DNA of 64,000 nt from Blasia pusilla (taxonomy: Eukaryota > Marchantiophyta > Marchantiopsida > Blasiales), in contig CM114275.1 in NCBI GenBank assembly GCA_050084515.1, positions 5,766,001-5,830,000 of the forward strand, written 5' to 3'. Positions 11,601 to 24,558 of this stretch are shown one piece after another. A program made the translations under genes and the position numbers. Positions within the stretch are counted from its first letter, which is position 1, and every line of letters starts with the position of its first letter. The notes beneath the pieces were generated by a model that saw nothing but the letters and a program-made list of their open reading frames with translations, was not told the DNA's origin and ran no database searches.

Positions 11601-14100
11601 GGGGGGAGCAGCGCCGCGCAGCGAAAGAGAGGGAAGCGCAGGGGAGGTGATGGCGTTAGAATAGTAATTATGGCGAGAGAGCATGATGATTAACTAATAC
11701 GAGGGGATGCATACTAGTCAGATTGCCGCGAGCGGCGTACCCTCAGGGTGCGCGAAAGAAGTCGAGGGCCGGAGGCCATGTGGAATGGAATGTGAGAGGC
11801 CGACAGGCATATGATAGACGATATGATCCGTCGTCTGCTCTCGGCGGCCCTCAAGGGTGGTGAATTGAATTCACTCACGCGATGAAATGGCGGTGCAGAG
11901 CTTTTTGCTTTGCAGCAGCAGAAATTGAGGCCGTCTGACAGGGCATGTGCGGCGTCTCCGTCTACGGCCAGGCGAGATGGAAACGGATTGAGATGGATTG
12001 GATGGAGCGTTAACTGCGTATGGTGTGACGAGAGCACCCGCGTCGGTCGGTATTGGTAGTGCCGTGCTTGGCGGCCCACGACGCTGTACTTACAATCATT
12101 CCCTATTTAATTACATGCTCGTTTAATTACAGTGACTAATTGCCGCTTTACATCGTCTTAAGCTCTTCTTTGACTCCTTCCTCATAAATAGCCTCCGCTT
12201 GCTTGCGCGCAGTGCCGCCTCTCTTTCCGCCAAGATTACGGCTACTTAAGCGTGGCCTCTTTACGCAGTGGGGTCGTGATTAATTCGCGTCCAGCGAACG
12301 AATTACAGCACAGAGCGTCACTGTGGGGAGCGTAGCTTCTTAGATCGCTAAATTCTTCACTTTACGCCGATGCCTTTTTGGCTTGAAGTCATCCGTCGGT
12401 CGTCCTCCTCTTTGGGGCAGGAACGAACGGATAGCGTTTTCACTAGCGAAGCCGAAAAAAAACCAGCGTTGTGCCGTGAATCGCAAGCAAGAAGGGCCGA
12501 GCCGGTAAGCCTGGCTTCTCTCCTTGGGTATGCAGACATCTATCTACATACATACGTATATCCCAGGGACTTCCATACCGAAACACAACAAATCACGGCG
12601 TACTTGATGGGACTAGCTTCGCTTTCTGCCAGCGATGGCCGCGGGGGTACAAGAATATCTACAAATCTCACAGAAAGACGACCTAAACGAACGAACGACG
12701 CAATCCCGAACACCATTATTGCCTCGTCCCACCTCCGTCTGCAATCTCCCGTCCCCAACCACGGAGGAGGGATTGCGTTTGTACCGGTACGACTGTCCGG
12801 CCGATCATGCGGTACGAGGGATGCAGAGGAGAGTGGGACGAGCCCCAATCCAACTCCAACATTATTGGTGGGGTTGAGGCGGACGTTCTCGCTCCCGTCC
12901 CGAACCGACCCGACCCGAACCGGCATGACCCAACATCATGGGCTAATTATTCCCCTCGACCCGCCCGGTGATGGCCTCGCGAGACATGGTGTGCCACTAA
13001 TCCACGACTCATGGTGGAAGGAAGAAGACTCGACTTCACCCGCCCGCCCGCCCGCCCGCGCCAAGGCTTTGTGGGAGAAGGAATTAATCGCGACTCGTTC
13101 TTAACGGTCTCGTACTTTCCAATTCACTGCGCCCTCTCCCCATTCATTCCTTCTTTTAACCTTTTGCGCCTACGCACCAACCACGAGAGCAGCGAACATC
13201 CTAGACTGGACTGGGCTGGCGTAGCCAGCCATCTTTTATAGTAACGCCTACTATACTCGTACCTGACGAGCGAGCCTAGTCTAAGAGAACTGTAGTAGTT
13301 ACAAATGTACTTTCTTTGAGAGGGAGATCCTCCGCACTTATATTATTCCCTTCTTCACATGGGCTCTATTTCTAGAGGCGAACCTTTCGACCAACAAGTT
13401 GTGGTCTCTTCAATTCCAGTTTCGCATACCGTCCCGTTTCGGATCTTTTTCGACTACTTCCCTCATTGATGTCGCTTTGGATGATTACATTCAAAGTCCG
13501 AGCTCATGCTCAGCTGCGGTTTGGAGAGCTTTGGACTGTACGCCAATCGTGACGGAAGTATCAACTGCGTGTGACCTATACTCTCACTTGCCCCTGCCGT
13601 AGGTCACGAGAGCTTACTGGGTCCGGTCCCGTGGAGAACAGTCAAGTAGAACTATCCTACGCCTAGGTCCGAGGCTCGTGACGGGTCGCCGGTCCTTCGT
13701 ACAGCGACGCCAACCGGAAGGAACATGATGGAGGGGATCTGGGACCAATCCTGCCGATGTACAATACCAAACTGACCAGAGGATTGGCAGCGCTCCCGCT
13801 ATAGCTGCCCCCAAATTTGGAGATCCCCGGAGTGCCGCGGAACGGAACGGGGATCGGGAACGGGCCAGGGCACGAGATCGTCGTACACGACCTGAGCGAG
13901 TAGTCATCACTGACCATGAAGCAATCAAGTAGTGAGGTCGCGGGTGGTCGCTCACCGGCAACCGGGCCGGGACTTGCACGATGCTCGCACGGAACCGTAG
14001 CTTACTGATCTGGGCAGGGAGCCCTGGGCAGGGCAGGTTCGAAATCCGTCTGGCGGTGTCCTGTGAGGCAGTGGAGAAACAGAGTCAGGGGAAGTGGAAA
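8700..14100. other. GC-rich, repeat-poor stretch with no recognised gene
   Basis: Base composition changes sharply at about 8.7 kb, from AT-rich retroelement debris to more GC-rich sequence with many CpG. No transposon motif, tRNA or conserved protein is recognisable on either strand. The longest ATG frame (12370-13104) resembles no known family. The block lies upstream of the ROXY gene, so regulatory DNA or non-coding transcripts are plausible but unproven. A short CCCG run lies at 13039-13060. Confidence 0.5.
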
Positions 14101-14105
14101 AGAAA

Positions 14106-14128
14106 CGACGAGACGAGACGAGACGAGA
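14106..14128. repeat. Short (ACGAG)n tract
   Basis: Four to five ACGAG/GAGAC pentamers lie in a purine-rich stretch about 240 bp upstream of the likely ROXY core promoter. Confidence 0.7.
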
Positions 14129-14341
14129 GAGAAGAGACGAGAGGTAAAGAGAGATGCAGCAGCAGCCACCTTCACCACCACCTCCACGCTCCCTCTCCTG
14201 GCATGCTCCATCCGCCTGGCCTCGATCTCTTGAGGAGCGAGCCTGCCTGGATAAAGAGCCGAGTTTAGGACAAGCAATTACAAGCGTCACAGTTTCTCTC
14301 CTCCCTCGCAAACCCTTCGCTCCATTTCTCCGCGCAAGAAC

Positions 14342-14394
14342 TATAAGAAACCCCGTCTCTTGCCTGTTCTTTCTCTCTCTCTCACTCTCTCTCG
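14342..14394 (+). promoter_or_regulatory. Likely core promoter of the ROXY gene
   Basis: A TATA-like box TATAAGAA (14342-14349) is followed about 25-45 bp later by a pyrimidine tract of CT repeats (14371-14394). That is a common plant arrangement of TATA box and start-site Y patch. If transcription starts here, the leader before the ATG at 15212 is about 0.8 kb and includes several upstream ATGs. This is inferred from spacing only. Confidence 0.45.
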
Positions 14395-15211
14395 ACCAAC
14401 TCTGCTTGTGAATGAGGAGTGCTCTCGTCTGCTCCCCTCTCCACTGCTCGTCTGCAAGCCGCCCTGGTGGAATAGTATTGAGCAACCCACCTGGTTCTAC
14501 TTCGGAGACAAAAGCAGTGGGAACATAGTCTACCAACGGGGTTCTATTCTTGAGCTCTGATTTGCGAAAGTTTCCGCTCGAGTCGTGGCAGTCGTTCGGC
14601 TTTGGATACTGGGTCATACTTCGATCTCCATCCAAAGAGTTGAGCGTTAGCGATTACTACGTTCGGAGACCGTCCGTGGTGCTGGAGCTTCCATTCCTGT
14701 TTGTGTTCCCGCTTTCGAAGAAGTAGAAAATTACAGAGCATCCTGGGAGGGAGCGTTTCCAGCTAATTTTCCCTACTTCAAGCTTATCGAAAATTTCAGT
14801 CATCTGCTGAATTGGGGGCATGAGAACAATACCGATCCCCGTGACCGTGATAGCAGGGATTAAGACGGTCTCTTGAGCTTACAGAGCAGAAAGCATCCAT
14901 TCCGGGGAGTTCTTGAAATGGTCTGTGCTGGGTTCTTCATTGGCCGATCAACACAAGAGAGTTAATTTCCGTCCGTCACTTCGGGAGGTGGAGATTGGAG
15001 GTTAACATTGTGCATTACCGCGATTCTATTCACAGTGGTTACCAGCTTCCCCCAATTGGTAGAATTACTTCGTAGGGCCCCTCAATTCCATCTTTTTGGT
15101 TTCCGTTTCTCTCTGAGGGCTCAAGTCTCTTCCTGTGACAGTCGCCGGCATCGGAGTCTTCGCGCCAAAGGAAGACTTCGGCAAGGAATTCCGACCTGTA
15201 GAGGATTGGAG

Positions 15212-15604
15212 ATGCAGACTCAAACACAGTCGCTGGGATTCAGTATGGGAGACAACACAAGGTCAATGCAAGGGATGAGCCAGGGAGATGCAGTTGAAAG
15301 AGTTGAAAGATTGGCTTCGGAAAATGCAGTGGTCGTATTCAGCTTAAGTTCTTGCTGCATGTGCCATGTTGTGAAGCGACTCTTCTGCAGTCTGGGAGTG
15401 GGTCCCACGGTGTATGAATTGGATGATATGAGCGGAGGAGCCGAGTTGGAGAGCGCTCTACGGAGGTTAGTGGGAGATTCTCAAGCAGTTCCGGCAGTGT
15501 TTGTGGGAGGAAAGCTCTTGGGCGGCCTGGATCGAGTGATGGCGGCACACATCAGTGGAGCGCTGATACCCCAGCTGAAAGAAGCTGGGGCTCTTTGGCT
15601 TTGA
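15212..15604 (+). CDS. ROXY: CC-type (ROXY, class III) glutaredoxin
   Basis: Single-exon gene for 130 residues, a thioredoxin-fold glutaredoxin of the land-plant-specific class III. The active site reads SSCCMC (C48, C49, C51). A V-P turn (AVPAVFVGG, about 92-100) follows, with a GG pair for glutathione contact. The protein ends in ALWL, the C-terminal motif that plant ROXYs use with TOPLESS and TGA bZIP partners. The expected role is to act with TGA factors in the nucleus on development or stress and nitrogen responses. The frame stays open upstream to about 15008 but has no ATG there, so 15212 is the first usable start. The roughly 30 residues before the fold are Gln/Met/Ser-rich with no targeting signal. 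CCMC is one of the known active-site variants. It is the only recognisable gene in about 18 kb. Confidence 0.93.
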   Translation: MQTQTQSLGFSMGDNTRSMQGMSQGDAVERVERLASENAVVVFSLSSCCMCHVVKRLFCSLGVGPTVYELDDMSGGAELESALRRLVGDSQAVPAVFVGGKLLGGLDRVMAAHISGALIPQLKEAGALWL

Positions 15605-18600
15605 AATGTGGCTGTGGAGCTATTGTGCGCTGCCAATTTTGAGCCCACATTGAGTTCGCCACTGCGGTCTTTCTTCGAATTTGCTCTTAAAGCTTCCGGT
15701 GATAAGATCGACTCGCAGCTGCAGCTGAAACTCGTTGTGGAGGTCCTGGCATATTGTGCAAGAACTGGTCGGGATTAACTTTTGCGAGTGAGGCATGGGG
15801 CACTCGAAAATATGGCCTGCCCCTGTCTCCGGAGGCTTCCAGTAGAGATGTTGCAATTATTCATGGCGCCGCACCATCACTCAGTGGAGTGGCAGCAGAC
15901 CTTAACATTCTCAAGTGGTACATGCTTTTGGTCACACGATAAACGCATATTATTCACATGTACACGCCCATTCTTAGATTGCTAGGAATAGCAAATCCTC
16001 CTCTAGTGAATTTGGAAAGGGACAATCGGTAACTTACGAGTATACAAATCGGACAATGAGCGCGACCTGTACTAGATCAATTTTCCAATTAGAACAGGCG
16101 TTTTTTTGGGGATTCCTCGGGTCACACACCTCGGGCATGAGGCCATAGATTTATATCTTAAACTTGGCATTGTCGTTGGTTGGGATGGGTGCCAAGCATC
16201 CATATACTAAACGCATTGTGGCCCGTCATATTTTCATGAGAACATGCACATCAATGAAAGTCATCGTATCTGCGCATACGTCAAAGACTCTCTTAAGCTA
16301 GCTTCTCTTGAGCTCTCCTTCGATGTATATACTACTTTTTGTAATGCCGTAAAATTTTGCTTTCTCTCTTGTCTCGTTCCATTCCTTCCGCCTTTCCTGA
16401 TACCTTGCGGGTGATGGATTGCTTCTCGTGGTCTTGTAAATGATTCTGCCGATATCCAGTCATACAACTGTGAAGTGAGTGAGTGGGCAATTTCCGGGCT
16501 TGGTAAGTCTTCAGTTTTCCTCTAATTCCCTCAATGCGACGTGTGATGGATTTTGCGTCTGCGTGGGTCGTGAGTGAATTTTCCGAAATTCAACAAATCA
16601 TCAGGGAAGAGAGGACGATTGTCGGCGGTGGTATGAGTGCAGGGCACGCTGACAAGGGTGGGGGGGGGGGGGGTTGGATCTCGTTCACAATACCCTCTCT
16701 CTCGTAGCGGCCTGCTGGATGATGATACGGAGAGTACTCTGACTTTTATCCAGTCCCGCAGTTGGTTGAAGGATTGCTGCACGTCCTGCCCCTTCCCATC
16801 CATCTGTTATAGGGTGGAGGCAGGAATTGATATCGGTCCCATGGAGTGGAGTGGTGGAGCCCTTGACTTCTCGTAGCAGAGGATATCGGCACGACGTGCT
16901 TCTTAGAATTAGGACATGCAACGGGCTGTCGTCTTCTTCGCCGAACGCTTGACCTCTCACTGTCCACTTCTCTCTCTCATATTTATCACTACCGGCGCTC
17001 TTCAGAGAGGCCGAATCCAGGATTGCATAGTTGGCCTGCTGACCGAAACCTCCTATCCTATCTCCAGACACGGGCATCTGCGCTCGGGCGTCTGGGTTCG
17101 TAAATTCCCAACCCCACCCTAGCGCAGATCCCGGCTGCCTCCTGTTTCGGTCAAAGGGTTTCAAGATCATGTTTCTTGACGCAATCACACGCCCTCAACT
17201 CTTTTATATCTGCGGATTCCGACGCTCTGTTTCAACAGTGCCAACGGAGAATTTGCGGCCTAAAATTGGCATCCGAAAGAACGAGAGAGAACATGTACTT
17301 CTAGATCCGAACGCATTTATTACAACTCCGTTAAAGTCTGCACAACTGACATTCCAGGCTCTCCTCTGAACTGGCAATATAAACTCTCCTCTGCCTTTCC
17401 TTCCTTTCCTCCACTCACTCCACTTCACCCCTCAATTTACACTCTTCCGATCGTAACTCTCTACACAGCAGCGCACGGACAAATATCTTTTGTCGTATCG
17501 TTCCTCTTCTATGATGACCCTAAACTGGCGGGGTGTCGGAATGAATGGACAGGACTCGTGTCTTCTTTGGCTGCCCTTTCTGCTCCCACGCGCGATTCCT
17601 GGCCGAACTTTCATTCCCTAGTGACGGTGGATAGATTTCCCGAGCTCGTCAGTAGTTCCCCGGCACTCTATAAGGCTGATCAGAAATATCCGAATACTCG
17701 CCGGTTTGTTGCAACATTTACAAAGAAACTGCATTTCCCGGGTGGTAGTTTCCCCGACGGTTTTCTGGACAGATCGGCAATTCCTAAACTTGACCGGCTT
17801 GCATTACAAAGAATGCCGGTTCTAGGCGCCCGTACAACCCCTAACTCTCTGGGAGGCGAGCGAGCGAAGGAGGGTAGTAACCAAAAAGACAAGGACGCTA
17901 GCTCCCAGGCCTAGGAATGCTTTGAGGGCAGGAGGAGGAAAACTAAGCCTCAGAGTCACGTAGACGGATAAGGGAAAGATAGCGCTTCTGCTCCTTTTCA
18001 TTAATGTGAACGACGCATGTGGAACGAGAAAATCACGACAGCTTAGAACACCTTCAATTGGACGGCTTGGGGACCCTCTTAGAGTAGCAATAAATGGCCC
18101 TAAGCAACTTGCGGGTGATCCAGTCAGTAGGTCACACTCATCGTGCGGAGAAGTGCATCCTCGTTCTTACGTGCTCACCACACGGAAACGAACTCGGACA
18201 CCGTTTTTTCTTCCTCTTGAGAAAATACTCACTTGAACCGGTGCATGTATTTCCGGAATCCTGCAATTGGCTCCTCTCCCCAACGAACCAATAAGTTTCA
18301 TGCATTCACCTTCTCATAGAAACCTTACCCGCAATCGTATGCGAACACACTTCAACATCATTATCTCGCCCGATCGACCCGCACCCCACGACCCCATGAT
18401 GATTCTCACTCTAGATCTCTGACCGTTCGCTTTCACTTCCGGATGCATACCCAGCTCTTTCCAAATATCTCCATTAGAGTGAGAAAGAGTTTCCTCGCAC
18501 CATGAATGAATGAATGCGAGAGCTGCCAGCGCATAGCTGGTTGTGCGGGGGCACCGTCCTATCTGACTTCAACAACAAGGAAAAAACAACACTAGAGTTT

Positions 18601-21600
18601 CTAAGGACTATCATGAGACACCCGCTTAATGTCAAATTCCCATCCGAAGTTGAGCTTGTACTCAACCCATTGGAAGAAAGAAAAGAAAGAAAGTAATTGT
18701 GATTAAAGAAAACCGTAATATCTTTAATACCCACTTCCTCAAGAGATAACGTCCAAAGCAGCCACTTAATTCCAAAATTTTTCTGACATGCGTGTCAGTA
18801 GAGGGTGATGCAGAGAACAACAATCCTTCTGGGGATTGTAAAAACCATGATAACAAGATAATTGGATTCCGGGAAATAACACGATAAGTTTTCACACTCG
18901 CTCCAAATAGAATCACGAGATTCGGGTGTCCTGCCTACTGTTTAAAGTTCCTACGAAACCAGATGAAAAGTGAGGTTTCAATTTTGTTTTATGGTTTCGT
19001 GCTCGAAGGAGGTCTTATCATGTATAGACTAATATACATACCAAATTATGCACAAACACGTGTGCCTGAATAAAATTTTTGAGGGACGCTCCAAGAAGTA
19101 GTTTCTATTTTAAGCAATGGCCAAAGTGGCTGACAAACTATTGGGTATATTTCGCACGGATCCCGTGTAGTCCGATTGAGGCGAAGGATTGACACTAAAG
19201 TTGCCACTTCAAAATGACTCAACGTGTGAGTTGATTCTAGCGATCCGACCGAGAGGTCCGGTTATTTTCTCTACAAGCGTTGGCTACGTCCCACGGACGG
19301 AACGCTTATGTACTTGTGATAATAAAATATATTACTAGAGTGTTGCCCGTGTTATTTTCAAAATTTAAAAAGAAAAGGATAATTTTTCCTTTTTCATTTA
19401 GTTTTGTTATCTCCTTTTAATTCCCTTAAGTGACGTGTGACAATACCGGAAGAATTCTTAGAGGACACGTGAAGGTTTTCTGCAACCCTATATAGATTAA
19501 TTACCTCACCGTGAATCGTAAACCCCTTTCGCCTATTTTTTAAAGGATTGAAACGGGTGCCTTGTACGACCTCTCGCACATCTCTATGAATGCTCTATGG
19601 ACAAGACCAGAACTCACTCGACCATGAGGCAAAATCTAATGGATTTGGCGCACCGCATTTACGTTGTGATTTGGTTTGACGCCTTCGATCCGGATACTAA
19701 AGCGAATAAAGCTATCTACTTTTGAAGTGCTATGTGAAGTTTTTAAAGGCGCGTGTCACGAAGATGTTGAAAAATACAAGTAAACCTAAAATTGAATCCA
19801 GATTGAAAATTGACCCAAGTAATTCTGGAAGGGAGAGTACAGTTCGGAAAAGATTACTAGTTCTTTAGAGGATGGCATATCAAAAGTTCAACTCAAAAAG
19901 TTAACGGATTCTTACGGTGCTTAATGGGAGTAGAGATGCACGGATTGGTGGAAGGTTTGCTGGCTCGGGATGTGTGATTGATTGAATTCATTCCTCAAAA
20001 AGTGATGCAAACCTTCAAGGCGAGAAGTGGTTGCAATTGTAATTTTGCTCTCTTTCTTCGTGAACACGAGGATTTTCGATGCCATCATCCAAGCCTTCAT
20101 CTTTGAAACCTCCTCTGGATTCTTCTACGTTTGACCTCGGGCAACTTCCCGGATACTCGATGGAAGTGAGGCCTTTAGGATTTGACATTTCGCACTCTCC
20201 TCCCCCTCCCGCCATCCTAGTCATTCGAGATGCTTTCGCCACCTCTTCCATGTCCGTTTGACTTGCGCCACTCCCTAAATACTCAGGAAGAGTGTGTGAG
20301 TGGATTTGACATTTTGCACTCCTTTCCTCCTCCCCACCCTCGATACTCGAACAAAGCGAGAGAGAGAGAGAGAGAGAGGGGAGGAGGGAGCGAAACGCCT
20401 TTGCGCAACTCCCTCGATAGTGGTGGACGAGCGGTGGTCAACAGGAAGGAGGGGGGGGAGAGACAGACGGACCCAAATTTCCCAAAAATGCGTACGTTTT
20501 ATTCGCCCTCGAACAAAACCGGAGCCGCTGTGCACACGTAGGGGAGATGTAGGCCAACTCGACACAGGAACGTGTGTTGCGTTTTTTGGGGTGGCTGGAA
20601 AGATACCCCGTGGAACGAGTGACCCCATTGACATCGAAGTTCATAGATACACTCGTTAGATCTGAGCGCAGTCTTTCCTTCCTTCCTTCCTTCTGGCGAA
20701 GTAGCGGGCGGACCACAAGGAATAAACGCATTGATGGGCTTTTGCAATGCCCAAGAAGAAGATGTTAATCTGGAAAGATGCTGCACTAGGCATACCACCA
20801 TTTATGCGCGTTTGGAGTAGTGGTAAACATGGGCCAACTTGGACTCGTTATAAACGCTCCCCATTTATGATCGCTCATTTACGACACCTGCTAGGGTTTT
20901 TCGGTGTGTACTCGACCAAATCATACTTATACTCATGTGCATATTATTATAATCACAATGTTCAGCTTCTCCTATAAACAAACGATCGATCGGATGGAAA
21001 CCACCTCTCTGGGGCTTCCCATCCGATTGATTAGTAGACGACCTGGAAAACCGGTTACCGGGTTGTATTCCCCTTGATGGCCTTACAAAAGTCATGGACA
21101 CCGCAACAATAAAAAATTAATTCAAAGACAGCCGGTTATCGGGTATGGGTGAGATCATTCGATTAAAGAGAACATCACCCAAGACAGAAATTAGTTGGGA
21201 CGTCTAGCTGGCTGGGCACATACATGTGCAAGAACCAGTTTACAGTAATTTGAAATGGAATCATTTACTTTTTTGTTTCGATCTCACCCTAAAAGAGAGA
21301 GAAGAGGGGGGGGGGGGGAGAACAGCTCCAAGGGTATGGTGGGTTATCCGCTCTAAACCCACGAGAAAGTTGTGAGCTGTGAAGACTGTCCAAAACATTG
21401 ACTTGGAAGTGCTGTTTAATTTTTTATTATTTTGTGATCAATTTCTGAGGTTCTTCGGGGTGGAGAGGTTTTTTTTTTTACGGACTATTTCGGATTGTAC
21501 TTTGGGTGGGAAATTCTTTCGGGGTGGGAGGCGAGGATTCGAAGGAGAATATAACACGACAAAGCAGACCATGTGTTGTGCACAGGGGCATGGCACAAGA

Positions 21601-23600
21601 GGGGGGAAACACACGGGAATATTTATTTATTTTTCGTGTAGAGAAAGAAAAAGTCCCAGAAATGACGACATAAAAGTTCAATTTCGTATTATATGTATAA
21701 ACGAAAGCCAGCATACTTCGATCAAGACAACCAGTAATTAATTTGGAAACCTCACTCCCACATTGCATGCGGATGGCATGTCCGGGACATGAAGATTCTA
21801 TCCAACATCGTAAGCAATCAGTAAGAAATACGAATGGAAGTGGGTTCGAAATTCGAATGGAAGACCATTCATGAACTCGATTTCCTCTCGTCGCGTTGCG
21901 TTTCATATTATTTCATTTCATTTCATTTCATTTCATTCCGTGGGGCTTCGAGTACGTCGTAGTTCCCATGCACACATGATGAGCCGGGGGCTTGAAGTCG
22001 ACGTGGGGGCTCACAAGGTCGCCAGATGTCGAGGAAACATGAGCGTGGACCGAGCGGAGTAAGTAAATTTGCGCACTAAATGACGGGAAAATATCCTATA
22101 AATCATGGGCGATGATAAGACTCCATGAAACGCAACTAAACAGCCGAAAAGATCCCCCTCCTCGCTGACATAACTACCACGATTGCTCCAGTTATGTCTT
22201 CTAGAACAACAAATAAAACGCTCCAGGAGAAGAGAGGAGAGAATCCGAGAGATGGAGGGTCTCTTTATGGCATGACATGAGGAGGCCGGAAAAGCAAAGC
22301 CTCCACTCTTCCACTTGATGGCGCACAGGGAGAGCTGACTGAGAGAATCGCGAGCTCAATAAAAAAAGTAAAAATCTCAACAGGAAACCGTAGACATGCA
22401 TAATATCATATCTAGTGTGGGAGAGGACGGACTTTAAGGTTGATGACAAGGACGAGTAACGTGCAATATCTTCCTTGTTCATTGTCGTCAAGAAGGGTAT
22501 CTCGCGGCGACCATTACCTGATCTCTCCAACGAATTGTTCCCATCAATGATGCACATGCCATGGCCAAGGGACGAATTCCCGCACTCACCCCATCTCCTC
22601 GAGCGCGCACAACGAGGCTTACTTGCATGATATCACCATTTCCAAATCTCGGTTCTCCGAGTCCGCCTGTGATTACGTACACATTGTCAACCCGTCCTGG
22701 AGGAAAATGCACCGACCTAAGCCTCCGTCATCAGCATTTACGTCAGCCCCTGTCTCGCAAGTGAGTAGCGTGCTGCGAAGTTCCAGTCAATGGCGGAAGA
22801 ATCCTACAATCATTCATCCATTTCACAAGTAGGTCACTCGCTCTCTTCGCCCCGAACATCGAGATCCCCCGCCCCACCTTTCCTATCTAAGCTTGAGGCG
22901 ACAGGCGAAACTGTACCCGTGTGTGTGTGTATCGCATGTTGGGGGCTGCCGAGTTCAGGGCTCCGCAAGCTTTGCGTCCGCTCAATCGTCCATCGCTTCT
23001 CCGCTCCGCTCCGGACCTCGATCGGCCACTGTTAAGGTTGTAGGGTTTGCTGATGATACCGTTGAAGATATCCAAACGCCGCGGCGAGGCTCTTTCTACA
23101 CAGCAATCAAGATATATTCCTGACTCAACGGATGTGCGACATACTTCTCGCCCCCATGATGCCGTCGACCATTTACTTTCCAGAGAAGGTCAACTTTCAT
23201 ATTCCATGCAGTTTAAGCATTGTAAATTTGATCATGAATGAGTAAGGACATGTTACAGCATCTGGAATGCCTCGTGCCCAACAGTACTCACTGGCAGTTA
23301 CTCGTTTACCCGTCCTCTTTGACGTTCCTTTGAACATTTTTCTCCTGGAAACTAGAGCCCCTCCCTCCTCCTCCCACTGCTCTTCGGCGAAGTGTCTCCG
23401 CTGTCCTCTCGTCGATCCGAAGACGTTATTGCTACACACACCTCCTCTTCTTTTGCGGCTTCGCCGATTCGGGCTGCCGCAGATTTCTTGGCGCCGGGAA
23501 CTGCAACTCACTTCGCCGGTGCGCCCTCGTTGGTCGGTCTCGTTTGACTTTACGGTCGAGCGAACAAACGATCCACTTACTGAATAATAAATCAGATATT
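15605..23600. other. GC-moderate stretch downstream of ROXY, no recognised gene
   Basis: No conserved coding exon, RNA gene or transposon domain is seen. Short frames near 16685-17188, 21478-21906 and 22488-22712 were read but match nothing known. The stretch holds several mononucleotide and short tandem tracts: G14 at 16660-16673, CCTT units near 20680, and G13 at 21306-21318. The first few hundred bases are presumably the ROXY 3' UTR. Confidence 0.45.
21911..21936. repeat. (TTTCA)n pentanucleotide microsatellite
   Basis: Five perfect TTTCA units, preceded by a near-repeat at 21901-21905. Confidence 0.9.
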
Positions 23601-24550
23601 CGAAGCTGTTTTCCGAATTTTAATATCACTTGACAATGATAATAAAATGTATGAATTTCTCTCCTGACGAGTTAATAAATAAAATGAAGATTCCCTGCTG
23701 CTTTTTTTATTTTAATAGTTCTCGTAATGGCCAAATGTATTAATTCGAATTTTTCTTTTTTTTTATACACGCTGACGTGCGAGGGAAAATTTTGACTATT
23801 CGTTTATCCGTTACTTGTTCCCGGGCTACTTCCAAAACAGGTGTAGTAATACAACCCGCTTCAATACGTATTTTTCATAGCCTATTCTTTTCCAACATAT
23901 AATAAAATTTCCGGTTTTCTTTTTCATTTTTTGCCAGCCATAAGTATTTCTAAGTTCGTGACATGATCTCATGATATCAATTCGCATTACATATTTACGT
24001 CATTTTGCTTGTCGAAATTAGGACAACGGAAATAAAAAGGTGTTCGCTTTCTCCATTATGCCACGGAAATGCTCGTGCCCTTACTCTAAATAACGATCCC
24101 TTATACCTTCTCAACTATGTCCTTGGAAACGAGCTCTCATAAAATTTTTATTTTTAAATAATTTTTTTTCAATGCACGGATGACATTTCAATTTAACTTA
24201 TTTTTATCATTCATCAATAAATATAAATATAAAAATAATATTGCAAATATGTCAAACGGGCTTGTGAACGGGCTATCTCCATTTTCGTAACAATGAACGA
24301 GTCCACTTTCTATCCTCACCCCCTTATTCATAATCTTTTTGAAAATTTGTATTTATTAATACGTATGCATCGATTGACGCGAATCGGCTGTATCGTAGTT
24401 GTCTTCTTTTAGTTCTCCTTCCCTTTTCTAATTATATTACTACAATTATGGGATTATTTTTTATTGTTGGATTTCAAATATAGTGCTAAATAGGAACTAA
24501 CAAGAGGACAAAGCAGAGGGCAATTATGAACCATCCTACCACTTGTTTTC
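23600..24550. other. AT-rich spacer without recognisable genes
   Basis: An abrupt return to AT-rich DNA with T and A runs and no open frame of note. It is probably decayed repeat sequence, but no transposon domain can be named. Confidence 0.4.
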
Positions 24551-24558
24551 TAATGACT

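Noticed and set aside
12370-13104. 244-residue plus-strand open frame, the longest in the GC-rich block
   Set aside because: Composition is Arg/Ser/Pro-heavy, it crosses a CCCG repeat, competing frames on the other strand are nearly as long, and no motif is recognisable. GC-rich DNA gives such frames by chance.
14030-14060. GGTTCGAAATCC resembling a tRNA T-loop (also 21841)
   Set aside because: No acceptor, D or anticodon arms could be folded around either site.
13952-14635. 227-residue minus-strand open frame
   Set aside because: It is antisense to the ROXY promoter and leader and passes through purine-rich repeats (RERE, GGGGEGG). No family resemblance.
15008-15211. N-terminal extension of the ROXY frame
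   Set aside because: The frame is open but contains no ATG; it only begins at a TTG codon.
22488-22712. Minus-strand frame with GGLGEPRFGNGDIMQVSLVV
   Set aside because: It looks protein-like for a stretch but has no neighbouring exons with matching phase, no known motif and no support from context.
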